From contig NC_009413.2 in assembly GCF_000002875.2 (NCBI RefSeq), forward strand, positions 67,001 to 131,000: a stretch of 64,000 bases of DNA. The letters are read 5' to 3'. The notes below the pieces were generated by a model. That model saw nothing but the letters and a program-made list of their open reading frames with translations. It was not told the origin of the DNA and made no database searches. The position numbers and the translations under genes were made by a program. Positions within the stretch are counted from its first letter, which is position 1. Every line of letters starts with the position of its first letter. Positions 30,384 through 40,327 of this stretch are shown piece after piece. The DNA comes from Leishmania infantum JPCM5. Its lineage: Eukaryota; Euglenozoa; Kinetoplastea; Trypanosomatida; Trypanosomatidae.

Positions 30384-31859
30384 CTATAAGTGCGCGGTGG
30401 GGTACATGACCTGCTGGAACGGGTAAAAGCAGCCGGGGTTCATGATGTTGTCGGGGTCGAGCGCCTTCTTGATCGTCTCCTGCACGCAAATGTGGGCCTC
30501 ACCGTGCTCTTGCGTGACGTGGCGCACCTTGCCAATGCCAACGCCGTGCTCGCCCGACACGGTGCCGCCCATTTCGACAGCGCGGCGCACCATGCGAATC
30601 TCCAGCTCGCGAGCACGCTTGAGGTCCGCCGCGTCGGTGTACGGGACCAGTGTGTGGAAGTTGCCGTCGCTAATATGGGCACAGATCAGGCACGGGCGGC
30701 TGTTCTGCTTGAAATCCTCCTCTGTCGCCTCGACACACTCCGCCAGGCGGCTGATGGGGACGCAGACGTCTGTCGCGATCACTTTCTGAGCACTCTTTGT
30801 CTTGCCCGCGTGCATGGCGGAGAAGAAGCAGCTACGGCGGGCCTCCCAAACGGTGTCCATGGCCTTGCCGTCTTTCAAGTAGCGTATCTCCTTGGCACCA
30901 AACTTCTTGAAAACTGCGGCCACCTTCTTGTAGTCGCCGTGGATGTGGCGCCGCCCCTCGTTGTCGCAGACAAACTCAAGCAGAACGCACGCCGACACGC
31001 GCAGGTTCGTTTTGTTGTACGAATTGGCCGCCGCTACACTCTCCTTGTTGAGCAGCTCGCATCGCAGCAGTGTGTGAGGGACACCTTGCTGCTTGAGCGC
31101 CACCACCGCACGCACTGCCGCGTGCGTCGTGGCGAAGAAGCCCACGCCGCCGGAGCTGCACTTCTGAATGGGAAACAGACGAAAGCATACCTCACAGATG
31201 ACGCCGAGGGTGCCTTCGCTACCAATGTACAGCTGAGTCAGCTCCAGCCCAGCCGATGACTTGCGCACCACCTGCCGCGTCTGCACAACGGTGCCCTGCG
31301 GGGTGACGACGCGCAAGGACAGCACGTTCTCGCGAGTGGTACCGTAGCGCAGCGTGCACATGCCGCTGCCGGAGGTGGCCACCATGCCACCGACGCAGGG
31401 GTTCGAGGACGGGTCGGGGCCAAAGACGAAGCCGTGCTTGGCAGCTGCCTTGTTGAGAGTCATTTTGCGCACCCCAGCGCCCACCCACACGCACGAGTTG
31501 TCGAGGTCGAAGTCCATCCGAGTCAAACGATCCGTGTCGATGACGATGCCGCCAGCGTATGGGATGCACGCGCCCTCGATGCCCGTGCCGGCACCACGTG
31601 GCGTCATGGGCACCTTGTACTTCGCGCACACCTGTACCACCGCAGCCACCTGTTCCGTCGAGTTCGGCCGGACGGCCGCCACAGGGACGGAGCCGGCGTG
31701 GCTCGACTTGTCCTTGCTGTAAAACTTACGAAGAGTCACAGCATCCGTTACCATGGACTTGGGGCCCAAGTTGAGCCCCACAAGCTCATCAAGGCATGCC
31801 TTGTACTTGCTCTGGCGAGCGGTGAAAGGCTCGAACTCGAACTCCTCAACAGCACTCAT
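30384..31859 (-). CDS. D-lactate dehydrogenase-like FAD enzyme with PTS1-like C-terminus
   Basis: Encodes 491 residues from the ATG at 31859. FAD-binding type 4 (VAO/PCMH) domain: VRPNSTEQVAAVVQVCAKY, PRGAGTGIEGACIP (about residues 87-100), and the SNPCVGGMVATSGSG and YIGSEGTLGVI segments. FAD-linked oxidase C-terminal domain: GEHGVGIGK (about 437) and LDPDNIMNPG. These identify the D-lactate/glycolate dehydrogenase (DLD/GlcD) family, which oxidises D-2-hydroxy acids to 2-oxoacids. In trypanosomatids D-lactate arises from methylglyoxal through the trypanothione-dependent glyoxalases, a plausible source. The protein ends AHL, which fits the PTS1 consensus and suggests glycosomal import; no mitochondrial presequence is seen at this start. 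Confidence 0.9.
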   Translation of the reverse strand: MSAVEEFEFEPFTARQSKYKACLDELVGLNLGPKSMVTDAVTLRKFYSKDKSSHAGSVPVAAVRPNSTEQVAAVVQVCAKYKVPMTPRGAGTGIEGACIPYAGGIVIDTDRLTRMDFDLDNSCVWVGAGVRKMTLNKAAAKHGFVFGPDPSSNPCVGGMVATSGSGMCTLRYGTTRENVLSLRVVTPQGTVVQTRQVVRKSSAGLELTQLYIGSEGTLGVICEVCFRLFPIQKCSSGGVGFFATTHAAVRAVVALKQQGVPHTLLRCELLNKESVAAANSYNKTNLRVSACVLLEFVCDNEGRRHIHGDYKKVAAVFKKFGAKEIRYLKDGKAMDTVWEARRSCFFSAMHAGKTKSAQKVIATDVCVPISRLAECVEATEEDFKQNSRPCLICAHISDGNFHTLVPYTDAADLKRARELEIRMVRRAVEMGGTVSGEHGVGIGKVRHVTQEHGEAHICVQETIKKALDPDNIMNPGCFYPFQQVMYPTAHL

Positions 31860-33009
31860 GATGACGCGGGTAGGGGAGAATAGAGGCGGTAGATGGTGCG
31901 CAGGCTGGGGCCTGAAGGACAACGCTGCGCATATGACGGTAGTTTCACAAATCGCGTAACAGTCCACAATGACGAACGGGAGACGAAGATGATGACGGAG
32001 CCGCGGACACAGAACAGCAGCTTCCCGAATCGATAGGGACAAGTAGAAGGCAAGTGCAGGCGAGAGAAAAAGGCTAAGACTCTGAGGGGAAAGGAAGGCA
32101 CATGTGCGATGGAGCCGCAAGGTAACAAGAGCGAAAGAGGTGAGGGGTTGAGCTGGCGATGATGACTGCGCGGTGGATGGAAGTATGAGCATGAGGCGCC
32201 TGCTTTGGCCTCAACCCTAGAGAGCATGCGGGCAGCCGACCGGGGAGAGCGGAGGAGAATACGGAGACGTGCGATCTCACACACACACACACAGAGTCGA
32301 GACAAAGGCGATGCTGAGGCAAAACATTTTGAATACACCCCCAAGCGCGTTTTATGCCTCCGATCTTGCGCTCGCCTCCCGCTCTTTTCCTTCACGGCAG
32401 CCAGTCCCACATCGGGTACGATGATGCAACACGCCTCTTACGCACGCGTGCATCGACACTGTTGGGAGAACACCGCTGCGGAGTGGAGAATAACTCGCCA
32501 AGCGCACAAGACGACGAGTGCGGTTCGCTTCTCTTGCTCTTAGCAAGTACCACACTCGCAGACGCTCAAGTACTTCGCACATGGCGAGGACGCAAAAAAA
32601 AAAATGCAGCACCACCCGGAGAAGGCGAAGGGCCATGCGGAGGAGCACACACGCACACATGCGTACGCGTACGCAGAGGCTGTAAGTCTCACGAGAGGGT
32701 GAAAGATGGAATACTAGAAACGGAGAAACAAGAGCGTGCGAGGGGTGGGGCGTTGTATGGCAAAGGGGGAAAGGAGATGAGTGGTTGCTGTCGACGTGGA
32801 TGAATGATGCTCGTGCAGCCACTGCTGACACGTTGCATCAGTGTGAGCCGCAACCCACAGCAAAGGCAAGGGGAGGGCGACGAATGACTTCGATGTGTTC
32901 AGTATAACATGCGCCCTTCTACACGTAAGAGAGATGAAAAACAACAGAAAACAGAAGAAAATGCATGCGACATCAGCGTTGATCTGCACAGATTGCGCAC
33001 GCACACGCG

Positions 33010-33074
<65 letters not shown>

Positions 33075-33075
33075 G

Positions 33076-33108
<33 letters not shown>

Positions 33109-33175
33109 ACACGCGCACAGGTAGATGAGCATCATGTTCACTTTGCTTTGTTGTCGTGCGCCACCGCCGGCGCCG
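31860..33175. other. Spacer between the C2HC zinc-finger gene and the D-lactate dehydrogenase gene
   Basis: No gene supported. Contains a CA repeat at about 32279-32293, an A run near 32595-32606 and the large CACACG/GCGCAC repeat at 32996-33120. The dehydrogenase 5' flank is CU-rich in the transcript with no AG over the final 35 nt. Confidence 0.6.
32996..33120. repeat. Alternating purine-pyrimidine microsatellite (CACACG/CGCACA units)
   Basis: About 125 bp of uninterrupted alternating Pu-Py made of ACGC/ACAC units. It lies about 55 bp beyond the stop of the C2HC zinc-finger gene, so it is in that gene's 3' UTR as GU-rich RNA. Such DNA is prone to Z-form and replication slippage. Confidence 0.9.
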
Positions 33176-34327
33176 CTACGCCGCACGGCCCCCCTTCGAC
33201 TTGCAAATCGGAATGTGCCGTGCCGCGACGTCATCGGAGAAGTGCCGCCCGCATGATGGGCACGGCACCCGATCATCGTCCACCGCGACGGATGCGCCGG
33301 CCATGGCGTTGCGCAACTGCGCACTTTGCTTCCGCCACTTCTCTGGCTTGAAGGCTGTGTCGGTCGGCCAGCGCTGCGGCCCACCCGGTGCGGCACCGGG
33401 AGCGTTTGCCGTGGCATCCGCAGAGGCAGCGGCACCATCACCGCCTGCGGTTCGGTCCGGCTTCTTGCGACCGCTGCGCGCCCTGCCGCTCTTCATGTCG
33501 CCCTTTGTTTTGGGCAATGTGTTTTTGTGTCGCTCGCATGTGGCCACGTGCCGCTCCAGTCGAGCCGGAGCAAACGTGCGACCACAGTGCGGGCACGGCT
33601 CCAGCTCCACGTCCTTCATCTCGTCCACGTCGACGGGGACCTGCGGCTTGCCGCAGGCCATCGCTGGGCGCTCATCGATGGCGGCCGCAGCAGCCGCGCT
33701 GTAGCTACTCGTACTAAACGGCGCCAACACGTACGCGTCCTCCTCCGGCAGTGGGCCAGATGGGCGCCTTTGGCTGCTGTTCCCGTCTTCGCTCGGCTCA
33801 GTCGTGGACACGGCGACGAAGTCCGTCAACTCCGACGCAGGCGCGCCGCGGCGCTTCAGCACTGCAGCTGGCAAGTCCTCAAAGGAGTGCTGATGCACAG
33901 TCGGGGGTGTCACGGCGCCGTGAGATGTCGCCCGCATGAGCGCATCCTGCCTTGGCAAGGTGCCGAACGATGTGGTCGAGTGTTCTAGGATCACGTGTTC
34001 CGCATCGTAGGTGCTGAAGGATGCGCCCTCCACGCTGCTGGCAGCGGCCGTCGATATCGGTGCTGCGGAGGCAGGGATGCCACCTCGCCCCTGCCAACGC
34101 GCCGTGTTTGGGTTCATACTGTCCGCAGCCTCCCGCTGCACTCGCTGCCAGTAGTTGCGCTGCGCAGTCGCTCGCTGCTGGGCACTCAGCCGCAGCTTAA
34201 GGAACTGAATAAAGTTGATGTCTGCCGGCGTCGACTCCCGCAGCAGCTTCGTTTGCTCTGACAACAGCGAGCGGCCATCGAAGCCGCCGTCAGAGTGCGA
34301 GCGTGGACCGTCTCGTGTCGCAGACAT
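33176..34327 (-). CDS. C2HC-type zinc-finger protein (ZC2HC1-like)
   Basis: Encodes 383 residues from the ATG at 34327. Two C2HC fingers near the C-terminus: CPHCGRTFAPARLERHVATC (about 243-264) and CPSCGRHFSDDVAARHIPIC (about 353-375), each C-x2-C-x12-H-x4-C. This is the zf-C2HC_2 arrangement seen in ZC2HC1A/B/C-type proteins, several of which are ciliary or cytoskeletal in other eukaryotes. The N-terminal 80 residues are helical and basic (SEQTKLLRESTPADINFIQF, then a Gln/Arg-rich stretch). The middle is Ser/Ala/Pro-rich and probably disordered. A Lys/Arg-rich linker (GRARSGRKKPD) separates the fingers. Molecular role unknown. Confidence 0.85.
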   Translation of the reverse strand: MSATRDGPRSHSDGGFDGRSLLSEQTKLLRESTPADINFIQFLKLRLSAQQRATAQRNYWQRVQREAADSMNPNTARWQGRGGIPASAAPISTAAASSVEGASFSTYDAEHVILEHSTTSFGTLPRQDALMRATSHGAVTPPTVHQHSFEDLPAAVLKRRGAPASELTDFVAVSTTEPSEDGNSSQRRPSGPLPEEDAYVLAPFSTSSYSAAAAAAIDERPAMACGKPQVPVDVDEMKDVELEPCPHCGRTFAPARLERHVATCERHKNTLPKTKGDMKSGRARSGRKKPDRTAGGDGAAASADATANAPGAAPGGPQRWPTDTAFKPEKWRKQSAQLRNAMAGASVAVDDDRVPCPSCGRHFSDDVAARHIPICKSKGGRAA

Positions 34328-35530
34328 CTCGGCACGCGACTCCCCTCCGGTGAGATGAAGTGGTTGACGGATTTAAACGGGGAAAAAAAGGGGGAAAACG
34401 AGAGGGGGGAACGGCTGCTCACCGACGCGACAATGCCAGGGGTGGCAAGTTGGGTGTGTGGCTTTGCGAGAGAGCGTAATTAGTCGTGGAAAGGGAGGAA
34501 GGCAACAAGCAGGGAGAAGGAAAGAGAGAGTCGGCAAGAAGAACAACGGGCAAAGAAGAACGATGTAATGGCCCAGGATTGTGTCGCGGATCGATCCGGT
34601 CGATGTGCTCTAAGCGATCCACAGGCACACGCACGCACAGGTACAGAAAGAGGGCAGGTCGTATGAAGGGATGTCGGTGCGTGCGACGGGGAAGAGGGCG
34701 CTGGTAAGGGCAGAGAAAGCATAAAACACAATGAAAGGGAAGGGAGGGAGAACTAGCTCCCATATATCGCGGTGGGCGCCACAAAAAAAAAGGGGGGAGG
34801 GGGAGGGGGGAGGCACTGATGTACAAGAGCACGTTGGTCATGCAGTGGCAGCGCTGCCCGTGCTGGAGAGAAAACTCTCACGGCGGTGTACAATCTATGT
34901 TGGATGATGGGGCGTTGGTGTCCGCGTGTGTATGTGCTTGCGTGCCTGTATACTTGCCTTGTGCATGTACGTGAGGAAGAGGGAAGAAGCCTAGTACAAC
35001 AAGCACTGACACGTCACTGCACGCACGTATGCACCGCATAGAAGTTTGAAGAGAGAGGAGGGTGCGATTTGAGGGAAGAGGAGGGGAAGTGCATGGGAGA
35101 GGGGCAAGCGCGGAAGAAGTGGATAGAGAAGCGCCGGCAGCCCGCAGCTTCGCTGGGTGGCAAGAGGAAGCCGTGGAAAGGTGCGTACAGCTTGGGCGCT
35201 GCATAGGCAAACGTCTCAGGAAAAGAAGAAACCGCCACGGAGAAGAAGCGAAGAGTGCACGGCTCTTGCGCAGCAGTCGTAAAACGCCGGATAGCACAAC
35301 AGTGGTAGCGACAGCGCTTTCTCTTGACGAGAGGAGACAGCCATGCCCACCCCCATGAGCGCGCACGCGTGTATTGTTTATCCTGCCATGTAGTGACTTC
35401 ATTGTTGCGGTCGATGCTATCGGTGCTTTCCGTCAGTGTCAATGGAGAGCTGAAGCGTCACAAATTATTCGGCCTCAACGCCTCACACAGCCCACGCGTC
35501 GAGCCCCATCCAGCGAGATGGTCGCAGCAG
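34328..35530. other. Spacer between the FHA gene and the C2HC zinc-finger gene
   Basis: No gene supported. Short A and G runs near 34782-34818 (U and C tracts in the transcript) may be processing signals. The 35000-35400 portion should be 3' UTR of the FHA protein gene. Confidence 0.6.
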
Positions 35531-36544
35531 CTACGCATTGCGCATCACCACGTACTTGCGCGTTGAGCAGCCAAACTCCAACACATCCGAGTCAATCACC
35601 GTCGTCGCCTCCATTGCCGGCACCGCCTCGCCATTCAGCTTTGTGTGGTTCGTGGACCCCAGATCGATCAGCTGCAGCTCGGCTGTCCATACCACAGCCG
35701 CGTCACCACCGGCAGAGGTCAGGGCCTCCTCCAGCATTGCCCACATGCCAGTGCACAAGGATCGCAGAGCCTGCGTGCTCTGTGCAAACGGAGGCACATC
35801 CGCTCCCGGTGACGACAGCATCGGTGCGTCAGGCGACAATGCCTTCACCCCTTCCGTTACGTAGGCGTCCAAAGCAGCCTCGTCCGCCAAGACGAACCGC
35901 ATCTCCATTGAGGCGTGCTGGCCAGAGCAAGAGGGGTGTTCGAGCGGCACATCATTCACATCTGGATCCTTTCCCAGCAGCCACACCGAGCGCCAGGTGA
36001 TGTTGGCGTACTCCGCCACCTTTCTGTCGTGCTTCATGACCAGCAGCTTGTAGGCGGGAATGAAGAAGGTACTCGAAGACGACGAGCCGTGCGCCAGCGC
36101 CGAAGATGGTACCGTTTTACCGCTGACGAGCTCGTCTCGATGCCACTGCAGTATCCCTGTGTAGAGGGCAGAGAGCTGCTCGCGCGATGGGCCTGTGAGG
36201 GCAACTGCTTCAGTAGTCCTTTTCGGTGCCGCTGCTACCGCCCAACGGCGCCACCACTGCACAAGGCACTCGGCAATGGTGGCTACGCGCAAGTATGTGA
36301 TCAGTGTGGGGTCCGAGGAAAACGACGTCGTTGTCCCGGGCACGTCACTATCCGCAGCTTCGGTGTCGTCTTCGCGGCGCAGCGCATCAAGTAGTTGCTG
36401 TGGTATGGTGAGGAGAGAAGGATACCACTTGACCGAGCGGGGCGCCGCCGAGCTCCCTGGCAGCAGCAGGCGGGGGCGCGTGACGGGCAGACCACCGAGA
36501 CGGGAGGTCAGCAGTCCTGTGCGGCCGTAATTTGGAGCTTCCAT
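35531..36544 (-). CDS. FHA-domain protein of SNIP1/Pml1 type
   Basis: Encodes 337 residues from the ATG at 36544. The C-terminal half is a forkhead-associated domain (about residues 165-335): YKLLVMKHD, SVWLLGKDPDVNDVPLEHPS, CSGQHASMEMRF, LQLIDLGSTNHTKLNGE and SDVLEFGCSTRKYVVM. The HPSCSGQHA and DVLEFGCSTRKYV elements are those of SNIP1/Pml1/DAWDLE, whose FHA domain serves the RES spliceosome complex or small-RNA/mRNA processing. FHA domains bind phosphothreonine. Here the usual GSTNGT is GSTNHT, and there is an acidic insert between the strands. The N-terminal half (basic start, then helical segment with LVQWWRRWAVAAAPKR) has no recognised domain. A nuclear RNA-processing role is inferred from FHA type alone. 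Confidence 0.8.
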   Translation of the reverse strand: MEAPNYGRTGLLTSRLGGLPVTRPRLLLPGSSAAPRSVKWYPSLLTIPQQLLDALRREDDTEAADSDVPGTTTSFSSDPTLITYLRVATIAECLVQWWRRWAVAAAPKRTTEAVALTGPSREQLSALYTGILQWHRDELVSGKTVPSSALAHGSSSSSTFFIPAYKLLVMKHDRKVAEYANITWRSVWLLGKDPDVNDVPLEHPSCSGQHASMEMRFVLADEAALDAYVTEGVKALSPDAPMLSSPGADVPPFAQSTQALRSLCTGMWAMLEEALTSAGGDAAVVWTAELQLIDLGSTNHTKLNGEAVPAMEATTVIDSDVLEFGCSTRKYVVMRNA

Positions 36545-36747
36545 GGTGACTGCTCTGCTTTTTTGTCGATGTGCGCTCTCGCACACCTGCGCACGTGCAG
36601 GCACGTTTTGAAGAGGCCGGTGGAGAAGTAGCCAACCACAGAAAAAAAAAGAGGAGCGGAGGCGACACACAGTAATGCAATCCCACACGCATTCGCGCAG
36701 AGCGGCCCTGTTAACCTTATTCGCGCAGCACACAAACCTTGTCCTCC

Positions 36748-37342
36748 CGTGTCCATTCGCTCTGCCACACAGCAGGAGGTCCAACTCCGCGTGACTCCTC
36801 TCCCCCTCCCCACCTCCTCCCCTGGCCTGTCACAGGGCCCATCGCGCGGTGCAGAGCAGCCGTCGACACACGCCGGCACAGCAATGCGCCGACCCGTTCA
36901 TCGGACAGCACGGCCCCGGCGCCTAAAAACTCTACCCACCCCACTATGCCGGTCGCCACCGGGTGCATCTCCCCCGGGGTGGCACTCCGGCGCCCCACAC
37001 CAGCCGTCGGCCCTGCGAGGGGCCGGGTGGGACACACGCTCGAGTCACGCGGGCACTCTGCCTATCAGGTGGGTGTGGCACAGACCTCTTCACGGTCGCG
37101 GGGCGCTCCGACGCCACCCCACCCAGGACCGGGCCGCCGACGTCAGCAGCGATTCATCGCTCTGTCCTCCACACCGTGTCGTGGGTGCCTGGCCCTGTCA
37201 CCACCAGAAGTGGTTCGGCGTTGGCAGCGATGAGGGGGGATAGAGGAGGGGCTGCCCAGCCCCCCCCCTCCCCCCGCAGACAGAGTGGGAGGTGCACTGG
37301 GCCCTGCGATACCGCGCACGGAGGCGTCCTCCGTGATCGTGG
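36748..37342. mobile_element. SIDER2-like retroposon, copy 3
   Basis: About 595 bp, sharing its low-coordinate boundary with copy 2. It stops earlier at the other end (after CCGTGATCGTGG, then unrelated sequence), so it lacks the final 23-24 bp present in copies 1 and 2. It carries the longer C-rich tract like copy 1 and one private C-to-T change near 37152. It lies 2.6 kb downstream of the 39956-40327 gene and only 200 bp from the FHA gene start, so it is either distal 3' UTR or between processing sites. Confidence 0.7.
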
Positions 37343-38846
37343 CGCCCACACAGGTACCCGGGCAGTGAGTTCCGCGGCGCTTTATGAGAGCGGCAGAGGG
37401 GGAGGCCGTGAATGCCCAGCAGAGACGCGTCACGCATATGCAAGCACAGAAAAAAAATCACAACGACGAGAGCAGTGCGGCCTTGGAGCGTGCCTGCCAG
37501 CCTTTTCCACAAGTGAGGGGAGCAGCGCTGTCATCCATCCTACCCTCCATCTTACGCGCGTCATTCGCCGCTAAGCAGGTTGCTCTCACTCTGCATGCCT
37601 CCCTCAGCATATAAGGGGTGGGAAAGAGGGGCGAGCGCAGTGAGCAAGCGTTGGGGTCTTCAGCACGCGTTGGCATTGCCCTTCCCCACCACGCCAGACA
37701 GCGGTGCACGTGCAACAGGTATACAGAGACCTCCACGAGTGACCGGGACTTGGCTCAGTTATGCGCGTGCACACATGGGCTCACGCACATGTGTCGGGGG
37801 GGGCTGGTGGCTCCGCAAGATGAACGCCACCTCCAGAGACGCTGTGCTGCTGTTGGGCCCGGTAACTTTTCTTGGTTTGCGTTCGGTCATGTGTCTAACA
37901 ACATGAGGGACAGAAGATGCGTCACAAGTGCGAGATGGAAAGAAAGAGAGAGGGGAAGGGTACGGCTCTTTAGCTGCCATGGTGATGATGACCGCAACAT
38001 CAATGGCACCGCGGCGGAGGCGATGTGGGAGCGGGGCGGTCGCCGGCAAACGCCACAGCACACAGCGACACCACACATCGTATATCCCCATCGCGTTCTC
38101 TCTTGTTTTTCTTTCGGTTCCGCCTGTAACCACCACGTCGCCGTCTCCTGCACCACCACCCACCCACCCACCTCTGCCGCCTCCCTTGAAAGGTAACATC
38201 AATCACAGTAACTGTGGCAGCGGAAGAGCACACACGAAAAGAGGACCACAATCCACGGCAGATGCCACGACAAGATGGAGACGCACGAGACGCCGAGGAT
38301 TTGATGGGCAAGCATGTAGAGTGTTGTGGCAGGGGTACACTACTGGGACATTGCCAGGCAGCGACGAAGGTGAGGAGAGCGAGACAACGGCCACATCAAA
38401 CCTGCGAAGACGGGGAGGTGGCATCGAGGGAGAGAAAAGAACACGAAGGTGTGGGATGGAAGGATGGATATGGGCAGTCCAAGTGAAACATCGGCCAGAC
38501 GCGCAGGGGCAAGAGAGGAGTAAAGAAAAGAAAAACAAGAACAGAAGTGAAAGAAGCGTCCGTCGTGTGCGTGGGTGTGGGTGTGGGAGGTGATGTGTGT
38601 GAGAAAGAGAGAGGGAGGAAGGGAGAGACGGAGGGACATGTACAGCGCGCCCACGCTGAGACCCGAAAACACGCACACGACATACATAGCGATGGCTCAT
38701 ACATGCAGACACACACACGCACATGCACACACTTGCATACAGTGGCAAAAGACAGAGACATGGTACAAGTGGAGATGGAAAAGAGAGGGAGCAAAACAAA
38801 AGAGGGTGCGTATGAACGCCGTCGAACGCCTTCGCATACGCACACA

Positions 38847-38878
<32 letters not shown>

Positions 38879-39955
38879 GACGGGCGGACGAGTGCACCAG
38901 GGGGGGGGGGGAGGCACACAGTGTACGAGGGAGAACTCAGACACTCATGCGACAGTGCGGTTCATTTGAGAAGGGGATCTGGCCTACTGATCTGCCCGTC
39001 ACCATGACGATCACCGAGATCCCCAAACAGCAGTTTCTGTGTATCACAGCATGGCCGCCACGCTCCTCCGCTTGTGTGCGCCTGTGCAGGCGTGTGTGTG
39101 TGTGTGTTTGTGCCCGTAAGCATCCGACGGAAAGGGAACAGAAAGAAAAAAACATTCTAGTACAGAGGAAACAACACAACACAACGCACAAAAGAGAGAT
39201 AAGTGAAGGGAACAAGGCGAAGGTGCAGAGGTGCCGCCACCACAAGCGTCCGTCTCCCCCCCTCCCAACAACACCACTGCATCCGCCGCTACCGCTCTCT
39301 CTCTTTGGATAAGTGACATTCATTAACGCCGTCTTTCCTGTTACCCACATAGGAAACTCAAACCTATGCATAACAGACACCTACAATCTATAAGAGCCCA
39401 TATCTCAAGCAGTCTTTTTGCCACTGAAGTCCCCCTCCTCCCCCACACGTCTCTCCTTACAGCTCATCCTCCCTTCCCTCCACCACCACCCAACTCTGTA
39501 TGATGAGGCTCTCATTGCAGCCCCTCTCTCTTGCTTTCATCACCGCCGCTGACCCTCTTTCCCCGCTCCATCTACAACGCATACGAATGCACGCCGTATC
39601 TATAGGGGATACACAAGCACGTGCACCCTCGTTAAGCCCGAACAGGCACACAATCACACAGGGAGAGATGCAGAGAAAATCAGCAACACCGCCAGATCGG
39701 AGATCAGCATGGAAGATACACCCCCCACGAACACCAATAACGAGACGTACAGGTACACAAAAACACAGAGTGTTGTGCGGGGAGGGACAGGGATGGGGCG
39801 ATGAGCAAGGTGCCGTAAAGGCGCGCCATTCAGCGCAGGAGGGGTTTAGAGGGCAAGGGACGTGTGGAGGAGCTGGTAAGTGAGCGAGAAAAGACGAGGC
39901 GTGACTCGTGCAGCACCGACCAACACGCTTGCGCACACCGTGGCAAGTGTGCGCT
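37343..39955. other. Long spacer downstream of the SP/RS-rich TM gene
   Basis: No gene supported in 2.6 kb. Contains a hexanucleotide tandem (CACAGG units) at about 38845-38878, G runs at about 38900-38912, and GT repeats near 39094-39109. Open frames shift constantly and are low-complexity. Confidence 0.6.
38845..38878. repeat. CACAGG-type hexanucleotide tandem repeat
   Basis: About five units of a 6-bp repeat directly after a short CA repeat, in untranslated spacer. Confidence 0.75.
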
Positions 39956-40327
39956 CTAGTGGCTCGCCTTGTACGACTTGTACATGTCCACGGCCCACTT
40001 GGCCCAAACGATCATCATCACTTGGAGCATGATGACTGCGGCCCAGTAGCCCCACAGGCGCACCTTTTCGTTCCGAAAGAAGCCGCGCATGCCGCGAGAA
40101 CGACGACGGTGCATCGCTGCCATCAACTTAGCGTCTGCCTCCCACATGGAGATAGCAGGAGCCTCCTTCGGAGCCCTCACCTCCTGTGAAGGGGGAGTGC
40201 TGTTGCTGCGGCGGCGGCTTCGAGAGCTGGCCGGGGTGCGAGCGCGCGCGGGAGTGCCGGAGCGGGAGACAGAGCGGCCCTTGCGGCTGCGGCTGCGGGC
40301 CGGCGAGCCGTTACGCTTCGAAGGCAT
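39956..40327 (-). CDS. Small basic SP/RS-rich single-TM protein
   Basis: Encodes 123 residues from the ATG at 40327. The N-terminal 50 residues are dominated by SPARSRSRKGRS, TPARARTPASSRSRRRS-type units, i.e. basic Ser/Thr-Pro and Arg-Ser repeats. A short amphipathic region (SMWEADAKLMAAMHRRRSRG) follows, then one hydrophobic span near residues 90-112 (LWGYWAAVIMLQVMMIVWAKW), and a short tail ending SYKASH. This is a C-terminally anchored membrane protein with a nucleic-acid- or kinase-interacting basic head; an inner nuclear membrane location is a reasonable guess. No family recognised. The open frame runs upstream past 40327, but that part is Leu/Ser/His-rich noise with a splice-like CU/CA tract. 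Confidence 0.7.
   Translation of the reverse strand: MPSKRNGSPARSRSRKGRSVSRSGTPARARTPASSRSRRRSNSTPPSQEVRAPKEAPAISMWEADAKLMAAMHRRRSRGMRGFFRNEKVRLWGYWAAVIMLQVMMIVWAKWAVDMYKSYKASH

Noticed and set aside
31860..32192. Upstream extension of the D-lactate dehydrogenase frame as a possible mitochondrial presequence
   Set aside because: The extension is Leu/Ser-rich translated 5' flank with CU-rich splice-type sequence; the ATG at 31859 begins directly before the conserved part.
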